Below are positions 22,592 through 28,820 of a stretch of DNA of 41,553 nt, piece by piece. A program made the position numbers and the translations under genes. Position 1 is the first letter of the stretch. Every line of letters starts with the position of its first letter. Source of the DNA: Gemmatimonadota bacterium. GTDB lineage: Bacteria > Gemmatimonadota > Gemmatimonadetes > Gemmatimonadales > Gemmatimonadaceae. The notes beneath the pieces were generated by a model. That model had not been told where the DNA came from. It saw only the letters and a list, made by a program, of their open reading frames with translations, and did no database searches. Location of the stretch: positions 1 to 41,553 of the forward strand of contig VGVM01000018.1 in the NCBI GenBank assembly GCA_016874035.1, given 5' to 3'.

Positions 22592-23494
22592 CTACTCGCG
22601 CTTGTCCAGCATCCCCTTCAGTGCATCCTTCACCCGCAGGTCGTCTGACCGGGCCAGCGCCGTGATCGCCCGCCGCCGCCTGGCCACGGGCTCCGTCGGT
22701 GAACTCGCCAGCGCGAGCGGCCACGTCGAGTTCTCCGACCCACCGGCGTTCGCCAGCGTGTTGATTACCGCGTCGCGATCGCGATCGAGGTTGAGCGTCG
22801 GGTAGAGGTCCCGGAGCAGCTTGTAGTCCGCTCCCGTGGCGTAGTCGCCGCCAAGTCCGCGGATCAGCTCCGTGCGCACCTCTTCGGGCAGGTCGTTGCG
22901 ACGCACCGCGGTGCGCGCGAACTGGCGGGCGCGCGGGTCCCCGCTGCGCGACAGCGTCTGCATGGACTGCTTGGCCACCCAGAGGTCGGCATCCGATGCA
23001 AAGCCGATGAGCGTCGGGATGCCTTCCCCGCGGTTGAACCCGGCCACCGTAGTCAGCGCATGCTGCCGGATGTTCTCGCCCTCATCGCGGTTCCGCACGA
23101 TATCATTCAGCGCGCGCGCGGCCGCTGCGGCACCCACGCCACCTTGCTCGGAGCGCCGGCGCGCGAGCCACGTGATCGCGCTCCGTCGGATGTCGCGCGG
23201 CCGACCCTGATCGCGCGCGATCGCGAGCAGCGCCGTGGTCACGGTCGCACTGTCGGCCAGCATCGCCGGTGACAGCGCCTCGCGTGCCGGTCGTCCCTCC
23301 GCGCTCGCCGCAAGCGAGAGCAGGTAGTCCACCGCCTCCTTCGCACTCACGGTGCCGAGGTCCGGGCCGGACTCGGCGTCACGCACGAGCGGCCCGGCAA
23401 ACGTCTCGACCTTCACCAGCTCGCGGCCGGCCCGCGTCAACACGACCCGCACCGGACCGCGCGCGCATTCAATGGACCGCTGTCCGTCACTCAT
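22592..23494 (-). CDS. HEAT-repeat protein, downstream piece of an interrupted gene
   Basis: These 300 residues are mostly tandem HEAT-like helical pairs (IRRSAITWLARR, IRQHALTTVAGF, ADLWVAKQSMQTLSRSGD, RRAITALARSDD). The N-terminal ~60 residues (ECARGPVRVVLTRAGRELVKVETFAGP) are a beta-rich module that makes better sense as a continuation of the exported piece encoded directly upstream in the same frame. The frame between the two is open except for one TAG at 23504-23506; the ATG at 23494 would start a product lacking the signal peptide. HEAT repeats bind other proteins; exported HEAT proteins beside ECF sigma genes recur in Gemmatimonadota (from memory). Function is unknown. Confidence 0.7.
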   Translation of the reverse strand: MSDGQRSIECARGPVRVVLTRAGRELVKVETFAGPLVRDAESGPDLGTVSAKEAVDYLLSLAASAEGRPAREALSPAMLADSATVTTALLAIARDQGRPRDIRRSAITWLARRRSEQGGVGAAAAARALNDIVRNRDEGENIRQHALTTVAGFNRGEGIPTLIGFASDADLWVAKQSMQTLSRSGDPRARQFARTAVRRNDLPEEVRTELIRGLGGDYATGADYKLLRDLYPTLNLDRDRDAVINTLANAGGSENSTWPLALASSPTEPVARRRRAITALARSDDLRVKDALKGMLDKRE

Positions 23495-23503
23495 AAACCC
23501 GCT

Positions 23504-23716
23504 CTACGACGTCGTCTGATACCAGCCGTCATCGTCCACTCTATAGAACGTCTGCCCGTTCCCGCACACGCCGCTGCGCGACGCAAAGTTGAACTGCACC
23601 GGTCCATCCGGCGCGGCGTTCACGCGCCGTTCGAGCGACTGCGCGCCGGCCGTGCCGGTTGTGCATGCGACCATCGTCGCAGGGACCAGCACTTTCACCC
23701 AGGATGCGATGCGCAT
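23504..23716 (-). CDS. Signal-peptide piece of the interrupted HEAT-repeat gene
   Basis: A strong Shine-Dalgarno (GGAGG, eight bases before ATG 23716) starts a 70-residue frame with a clean signal peptide (MRIASWVKVLVPATMVACTTGTAGAQ) and the mature start SLERRVNAAPDGPVQFNFASRSGVCGNGQTFY. It ends at TAG 23504. The downstream HEAT piece continues in the same frame three codons later. A CAG (Gln) to TAG change would join the two into a 374-residue exported protein with two Cys that could form a disulfide (VCGNG and IECARG). The start lies three bases after the preceding gene's stop, so it belongs to the sigma-factor operon. As it stands this piece would be a short secreted peptide. Confidence 0.65.
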   Translation of the reverse strand: MRIASWVKVLVPATMVACTTGTAGAQSLERRVNAAPDGPVQFNFASRSGVCGNGQTFYRVDDDGWYQTTS

Positions 23717-23719
23717 GGC

Positions 23720-24469
23720 TCAGTCCTCCGGACGGTCGATCAACTGCAGGATCATCCGCGCGGCGCGTGGATCGTCCTTCTTGCTCGACAGCGCTTCGAT
23801 CGCGCGGCGACGCAACTCGGGGTCCGTGCCGTTCTTGGCGATGTCGCCCAGCTTGTCCACGGTCTCCGGTTCCTTGCGACTGCCCAGCTGGCGGATGATC
23901 TCCGAGCGCATCTGCCGCTGGCCGGTCTGGTCGTACAGGCGGTTGAGCGCGGCGATATCCGCGGCCTGGCCGATCCGGCGCATGGCCTCCACACGCACTT
24001 CAATGGGCTCATTCTCGTTGTTGACCAGCGTCGTGAACCACCGCTCGTTCTGCGTGCCGCCGATCCGCGACATCGCGCTGATGATCCGCGAGCGGATGCG
24101 GGCGCTCTCGATCTTGCCGTACAGCCCCTGCAGCCACGCGACGTCTTCCTGGGTCGCCTGGTCCGGTTTCAGGGCATCGAGCGCCGTGATGCGCAGCGAT
24201 TCGGGCGCATCGCTCTTCTCGACGATCGCCTTGATGGCCGCGCGGGCGCGGGGCGTGCCGTTCGAGGCCAGCGCGCCGATCACCAATGAGGCGGCGGCGA
24301 ACTGCCACACCAGCCGCCAGTCGCGCGCGGGCGCTCGTCGCACGGCAAAGGCCTCAGCTTCTATGCCGCGCCAGAGCGCATCGGCGTCCGGGGCCCGGGG
24401 CACGCGATACGAGTCGCGCGCTTCGGCCAGCAGGGAGTCCAGCTGTGTGTCGTTATGTTCGTTCGTCAT
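23720..24469 (-). CDS. Anti-sigma-like membrane anchor fused to HEAT repeats
   Basis: A 249-residue protein whose ATG overlaps the sigma-factor stop (ATGA), a sign of translational coupling. Residues 1-50 (LDSLLAEARDSYRVPRAPDADALWRGIEAEAF) look like the cytoplasmic part of a Gemmatimonadota-type anti-sigma factor: acidic, helical, with no zinc motif. Residues ~53-68 (LVWQFAAASLVIGALA) form one transmembrane helix. From residue ~70 to the end there are about five HEAT repeats (PRARAAIKAIVEKSDAPESLRITALDAL and onward). The topology would put HEAT repeats in the periplasm and the sigma-binding part inside. From memory, this HEAT region resembles the C-terminal half of a longer exported HEAT protein normally encoded separately, so an in-frame deletion fusion is possible. 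The product would be a one-piece sensor/anti-sigma protein. Confidence 0.75.
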   Translation of the reverse strand: MTNEHNDTQLDSLLAEARDSYRVPRAPDADALWRGIEAEAFAVRRAPARDWRLVWQFAAASLVIGALASNGTPRARAAIKAIVEKSDAPESLRITALDALKPDQATQEDVAWLQGLYGKIESARIRSRIISAMSRIGGTQNERWFTTLVNNENEPIEVRVEAMRRIGQAADIAALNRLYDQTGQRQMRSEIIRQLGSRKEPETVDKLGDIAKNGTDPELRRRAIEALSSKKDDPRAARMILQLIDRPED

Positions 24470-25056
24470 TCTGTCCGCTCCTTCAAGTGTGGACCGAGCG
24501 CGACGCGCAATCGTGCGCGCGCATCGAACACCCGGGCCTTGCTCGTTCCTTCGGCGATCCCGAGCAGCTCGCCCACCTCGGCGTGCGAGTAGCCCTCGAT
24601 CGTGTGCAGCACCAGCGCCATCCTCAATCCGTCCGGCAATGCGTCAATCGCCGCGTGCAACTGCGCCTGCAGGTCCGGCTCGATCCGTCCGTCCGCGTGT
24701 TCGTGATGCCCGGAGGCATCGACTTCCTCGAGCACCGTCTCCCGCTGTCGGAACCGCTTCACCTTTCGCATCGCATTCAGCGACACCGTGAGCGCCACGC
24801 GGTGCACCCAGGTGCTGAACGCCGGTTCGCCGCGAAACTGGTCCAGCCGACGGAAGACCTGGACGAACGTGTCCTGCGTGAGATCGTCTGCCAGGTCCGC
24901 ATCCCCCGCGATCCGGGTACAGAGCCGGTGAACGCGGTCCACGTGCGCCTCGTACAGGGCGCGCGCAGCCCGCCGGTCGCCTCTCGCGGCCTCCGCGATC
25001 AGCGTCCGTTCGTCCACCGCGGGCACGGCTCCGGTAGGGGCCACGGCTCTCAGCAT
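24466..25056 (-). CDS. ECF-type RNA polymerase sigma factor
   Basis: A sigma-70-family factor of about 196 residues containing region 2 (LYEAHVDRVHRLCTRIAGDADLADDLTQDTFVQVFRRLDQF, with the -10-binding helix FSTWVHRVALTVSLNAMRK) and region 4 (ALPDGLRMALVLHTIEGYSHAEVGELLGIAEGTSKARVFDARARL, the helix-turn-helix for -35). There is no region 1.1 or 3, as expected for ECF factors. The ATG at 25056 is favoured; a GTG at 25164 would add a Gly/Pro-rich tail translated from a G-run. It directs RNA polymerase to an unknown regulon, probably including its own operon. It is followed with a 4-base overlap by the anti-sigma-like/HEAT gene, then by the split HEAT gene. It is divergent from the coiled-coil gene. 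Confidence 0.9.
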   Translation of the reverse strand: MLRAVAPTGAVPAVDERTLIAEAARGDRRAARALYEAHVDRVHRLCTRIAGDADLADDLTQDTFVQVFRRLDQFRGEPAFSTWVHRVALTVSLNAMRKVKRFRQRETVLEEVDASGHHEHADGRIEPDLQAQLHAAIDALPDGLRMALVLHTIEGYSHAEVGELLGIAEGTSKARVFDARARLRVALGPHLKERTE

Positions 25057-25176
25057 CGGTCTCACGGCATTCGACACAGGTAGGCCCAAATTCGTTGGGA
25101 AGGGGGGGTCCCCGCCCGGGCCTGGCGGGCCTGGTGGGCCGCGGTCCCGCGTGGAATTGGTCACTGTGGCGGGGTA

Positions 25177-25204
25177 TTGATCACGCTTCGCGCCGAGCGT
25201 ACAA
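25177..25204 (+). promoter_or_regulatory. Possible promoter overlapping the start of the coiled-coil gene
   Basis: TTGATC (25177-25182) and TACAAT (25199-25204) are 16 bases apart, close to the sigma-70 consensus. The -10 overlaps the assumed ATG, so if the promoter is real, translation would have to start downstream (TTG 25210 or GTG 25231). Confidence 0.25.
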
Positions 25205-25485
25205 TGAGATTGGCATCCAACTTCGAAGCGGTGGACTCAACCTACCGGAACGACCTGATCCGCCTGAACGACACCAACTACGCGCGATTCGATGCGAAGG
25301 TGGAGCAGCGCTTTGCGGAACAGGACACGCGCATCGAGCGTCGGTTCGCGGACGCCGAAATCCGGTTCGCTGCCCTCGAGATCAAGCTCGAAAGGCGCTT
25401 CACGTCGCTCGAATCCAGCATCGCCGCACTCGACGCTTCGGTGGACAAGCGCATCTCCGACGCCAAGAACTCGCTCATCATGTGA
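25204..25485 (+). CDS. Coiled-coil protein cut off before its membrane anchor by in-frame TGA
   Basis: The 93 encoded residues (MRLASNFEAVDSTYRND...) form a heptad-rich coiled coil with repeated RFA/RIERRF units (FDAKVEQRFAEQDTRIERRFADAEIRF, LERRFTSLESSIAALDASV). The frame ends TGA at 25483. The next 16 codons, in the same frame, encode MVGLLIANAAIGAILR and then TAG at 25534. This is the C-terminal transmembrane helix that tail-anchored coiled-coil proteins of this type carry, and a TGG (Trp) in place of TGA would restore a 110-residue tail-anchored protein. TGA is followed directly by ATG, so a separate tiny peptide could be restarted. The family resembles small DUF1640-like coiled-coil proteins but I cannot name it. 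Start choice is uncertain. Confidence 0.6.
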   Translation: MRLASNFEAVDSTYRNDLIRLNDTNYARFDAKVEQRFAEQDTRIERRFADAEIRFAALEIKLERRFTSLESSIAALDASVDKRISDAKNSLIM

Positions 25486-25562
25486 ATGGTCGGCCTCTTG
25501 ATCGCGAACGCGGCGATCGGGGCCATCCTGCGCTAGTTACGGCTTGGCATGGCGCGGGCCGC

Positions 25563-28500
25563 TCACCGCGGCTTCTCCACCTGTCCCAGCTTCCGCAGCC
25601 GCTCGCGCACCTGCTGCACCTGCGGCTGCAGCTCCGGATCCGCGTTCTTCCAGAGTTCGACGAATGCCGTGTACTGCTTGATGGCGTTGTCGCGGTCGCC
25701 CTTGGCTTCATACAGTTCGCCAAGGCGTTTCTGGCTTGGGCCGAGGTAGGTCGCATCGGCGCCGAGGCGGTTAAAGGCATCGAATCCGACGTATCGCGCG
25801 TAGATGGCGATCGCCGAGTCGGCATTACCGGCCAGATCGAACGCCCTTGCAAGGTCAGGCAGCCGACCCCACGGTGCGTTTGGGGTCATCGCGGCGCGAT
25901 AGCCCGCCGCCGCCGCGTCGTACCGTTTCTCCGCCATCGCGATGTCAGCCGTCATCGCGGCCCGTTGGTACGGATCGGCCACGAGCCGGACACCGGTTCG
26001 CGTCTTCTCGAAGTCCGCGAGCGTGGCCTTGGCCGCATCAATCCGCCCGGCGAACGCCTGCGCGCGCACCAGGGCCACGTGCGGTCGGTTCACCGGGTCC
26101 AGTGATCCCAGTGGCGCCGCAGCAAGGGACGCGTCAATGCGCCGCGCCGCGCCGGCCGCATCGTTCCGGAACCAGACATCGCGAAACGCTTCGCCCAGCT
26201 CACTGCCCAGGCGTGCCGCAATGGACCCTGACTCCGTCAGCGCCTCCTGCTGCGTCTTTCGGAACTGAGCGGCACTCCGCACCTGACCTCGCGCGGCCGC
26301 GATGTTGGCCTGAACATTCGCGGCCGTGTTTCGCTGGGTCGCGCTCCGCCCAGCCATCGCCGGAAGCCGCTCGGCCAACTTCGCCGCCGAGTCCAGTTGG
26401 CCAGCTTGCCACGCGATTTGCGACCGGTTTGCACCGAAAACTGTCGCGTTTCGCGCGAAAATCCGCTCCGCGCGTGCCGCCGCCTGGTCTGCCTCGTGCA
26501 GGCGGCCCGTGCTTGCCAAGACGTCAATGATGCCGGAGTGTGCGACGTTACGGAGCGTGTCGAGGGCCAGCGCCCGGATGTAGAGTGATTCGGACCTCGC
26601 GAACTCGCGAATGCCGCGATAGATCACGCCAAGGTTGTTGATTGCAACGAAGTTGTCCGGCGCAAGTTCGATCGCCGCCTCGTACGCCGCGATGGCCTTC
26701 GCCTCATCTTGCTGCGGCCCGCTGTTGTAGTACGAGGCTTCCAGCGTCAGCCGCTCCACGTCACTCAACCGTGCGCGGTGATCGAACCCCTTTTGCAGCA
26801 GCGCGTGTACCCTTGCCGGCTGCGTTCCGAGGTTGTTCAGCGACAGCGCCAGGCGACGGTAGGCCATCGCAAAACTCGTGTCCAGATGAATGGCTTCCTC
26901 GAGGAGGGCGTGACCACGTTCCAGGTCGCCGTCGCTCACGAGCCGGTCACCTTGCACGAACTTCTTGAGAGCCGCGAGTGAGCTGGTGGTCACCCGCGCC
27001 ATGGATTCGGTGGACTGGATGCTCTTCAGCGACTCGCCCACGCGCTCGCGCAGGTCGCGCGAGAGCTGGTCAATGGCGAGGACGATCTCATCGTCGGTCT
27101 TCGCTGTCTCACGGAAGGTCGCGAGCTCCTCCCCGGTCTGCGCCGCGACAAGCCGCGCCACCACCACGCGCGTGTTGCCGAGCATCAGCACTTCGCCGTC
27201 AATGATCGCCTTGTAGCCCTCGCGCGTGGCCACTTCGCGCGCGGTGGCGAAATCCACGTGCGCATTCGCCGGTTTTTCCATGCGGAGGAGCACATCCCGC
27301 ACGCGTGGCAACGGCGCGAGCACGATGGCCTTGGACTTGGCGAGTTCGCTGCGGAGCGCTTCGGTGACGACGGGCCCGAGCGACGTGTCGGAGGCCGGGC
27401 TCGTGAAGTCCGCCAACAGGATTGGGTCGTCCTTCTTGAGGGCGCCGCTCGCCAGCAGCGACCCAAACGGCCCGATTCCCAGCTGGCGCATCGCCATGAA
27501 CGCCGCGATCACGACGATGAACGCGCCGAACGCGTACATGCCGCCGCGAGCCGTGCGGTACCAACTCACATGCGGCGCCGCCTTGAGCGCCATCGTCGCC
27601 ATCGTGCCGTGCTGTACCGCTGCGGTGCCGCCGGGTGTGTATGTCGGTGTTGCCGTCGCGGCGTGCCGCGCCACGCGCTGCACGTACCCGGTCCACAGGA
27701 TCACCGGCAGGCCCAGCGCCATCACGATCAGCGAACCCGCGAACACCCAGTCGGGTAGCCCAATTCCCACGATCGCCGCCTTTGCGAGCACCGCGACCGC
27801 GACGAACGCACCGGCGTAGATCGCCAGCGCCTTCTTGAACATCCCGGGGCCGCCGAGCAGCACCGCCGGGAGCGCCTGGCCGCCGCCCGAGCTCGTCACG
27901 GTGTCGAGCACGCGAACGAGATCGGTCGCCTGCTGTGGGCGATCGCTCGATTCCTTGGCGAGGCAGCGCATCACCAGGTCCGCCAGCGCTGGCGGAGTGT
28001 CCGCGCGGAAGTTCGTGACCGGCTGCGGCTTCTCACCCATGTGCGCCGCGAGCAGCCTGCGCGGCGCCGATTCCACAAACGGCGGCCGGCCCGCCAGCAG
28101 CTCATACGCCATGCAGCCGAACGAATAAATGTCGGCGCGGTGGTCGGTGTCGGGGTCGCCCGCCGCCTGCTCAGGCGACATGTAGCTCGGCGTGCCGATG
28201 CTCGTCCCCACACTCGTGAGCGTAACGCCGCTCCCCTGCGTACGCGAGGCACTGATGGCCTTCGCAATGCCGAAATCCGTCACCGTCGCGGACCCGCCCG
28301 TGATCAGGACGTTGTCCGGCTTGATGTCGCGGTGCACGATTCCGCGCTCGTGCGCGTACGCGAGCGCACGGGCGACATCCCGGAGCATGCTGACCGTCTC
28401 GCCGATCCCGAGCGCGCCGCGGCCCAACCGCGCGCGCAGCGATTCGCCCTCGACCAACGGCATGGTGTAGTACGGCAGTCCCTGCGTCTCTCCCGCCGTA

Positions 28501-28739
28501 AGCACCGGCACGATGTGCGGGTGCTGCAGTTTGGCGGCGAGGAGGATTTCACGATTGAACCGCTCGACGTTCACGCCGGCGGTGAGTTCCGGCGGCAGCA
28601 CCTTCACGACGACTTTGCGCCGTAAAGCGGTCTCCTCGGCCATGAACACGCGGCTCATTCCCCCACCGCCGAGCTCGCGTTCGAGTGTGTAGGCGGCGCC
28701 GAGCGTCTTCTGCAGCTGGTCGCGGATCTGCTGGCTCAC
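25563..28739 (-). CDS. Transmembrane Ser/Thr protein kinase with periplasmic TPR domain
   Basis: A 1058-residue Hanks-type kinase. The kinase domain (residues ~17-280) has a Gly-rich loop (ELGGGGMSRVF), Lys46 (VVVKVL), catalytic HRDIKPDN (Asp138), DFG Asp155 and an activation-segment end GTPSYMSPEQ, all intact, so it should be active. Three hydrophobic segments (~303-325, 331-352, 400-418) would put the C-terminal part outside the cytoplasm. After them comes a FlgO/TolB-N-like alpha/beta module (DDPILLADFTSPASDTSLGPVVTEALRSEL) and about eight TPR-like helical pairs up to the end. It probably senses an envelope signal through the TPR part and phosphorylates cytoplasmic targets. No phosphatase or FHA gene is adjacent. 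TACATT at 28779-28784 may be its -10. Confidence 0.92.
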   Translation of the reverse strand: MSQQIRDQLQKTLGAAYTLERELGGGGMSRVFMAEETALRRKVVVKVLPPELTAGVNVERFNREILLAAKLQHPHIVPVLTAGETQGLPYYTMPLVEGESLRARLGRGALGIGETVSMLRDVARALAYAHERGIVHRDIKPDNVLITGGSATVTDFGIAKAISASRTQGSGVTLTSVGTSIGTPSYMSPEQAAGDPDTDHRADIYSFGCMAYELLAGRPPFVESAPRRLLAAHMGEKPQPVTNFRADTPPALADLVMRCLAKESSDRPQQATDLVRVLDTVTSSGGGQALPAVLLGGPGMFKKALAIYAGAFVAVAVLAKAAIVGIGLPDWVFAGSLIVMALGLPVILWTGYVQRVARHAATATPTYTPGGTAAVQHGTMATMALKAAPHVSWYRTARGGMYAFGAFIVVIAAFMAMRQLGIGPFGSLLASGALKKDDPILLADFTSPASDTSLGPVVTEALRSELAKSKAIVLAPLPRVRDVLLRMEKPANAHVDFATAREVATREGYKAIIDGEVLMLGNTRVVVARLVAAQTGEELATFRETAKTDDEIVLAIDQLSRDLRERVGESLKSIQSTESMARVTTSSLAALKKFVQGDRLVSDGDLERGHALLEEAIHLDTSFAMAYRRLALSLNNLGTQPARVHALLQKGFDHRARLSDVERLTLEASYYNSGPQQDEAKAIAAYEAAIELAPDNFVAINNLGVIYRGIREFARSESLYIRALALDTLRNVAHSGIIDVLASTGRLHEADQAAARAERIFARNATVFGANRSQIAWQAGQLDSAAKLAERLPAMAGRSATQRNTAANVQANIAAARGQVRSAAQFRKTQQEALTESGSIAARLGSELGEAFRDVWFRNDAAGAARRIDASLAAAPLGSLDPVNRPHVALVRAQAFAGRIDAAKATLADFEKTRTGVRLVADPYQRAAMTADIAMAEKRYDAAAAGYRAAMTPNAPWGRLPDLARAFDLAGNADSAIAIYARYVGFDAFNRLGADATYLGPSQKRLGELYEAKGDRDNAIKQYTAFVELWKNADPELQPQVQQVRERLRKLGQVEKPR

Positions 28740-28778
28740 ATCGGCGCCGGTCTGGGGGAATCGGACGCGAAACTCTCT

Positions 28779-28784
28779 AATGTA
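28779..28784 (-). promoter_or_regulatory. Possible -10 element of the kinase gene
   Basis: TACATT on the minus strand lies 39 bases upstream of the kinase ATG, in an AT-rich patch between the kinase gene and the upstream stop. It is identical to the -10 of the 58-residue gene. No clear -35 is seen. Confidence 0.35.
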
Positions 28785-28820
28785 TTCGTCACGCCGGAGC
28801 CCAACCAGCCGTTCGGGTAC

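Noticed and set aside
25085-25140. G-run and GC-rich inverted repeats upstream of the sigma gene as an operator
   Set aside because: Only a 5-bp CCCAA/TTGGG stem and low-complexity GC pairing are visible; there is no basis for a specific regulatory call.
25057-25164. N-terminal Gly/Pro-rich extension of the ECF sigma factor
   Set aside because: It is translated from a G/C-run, has no similarity to region 2, and an ATG at 25056 gives a normal-length factor.
5947-25536. General reassignment of UGA to tryptophan in this organism
   Set aside because: Many intact genes in the window end in TGA (stops at 1382, 3688, 6552, 10608, 13190, 17639, 33588), and one of the three internal stops is TAG.
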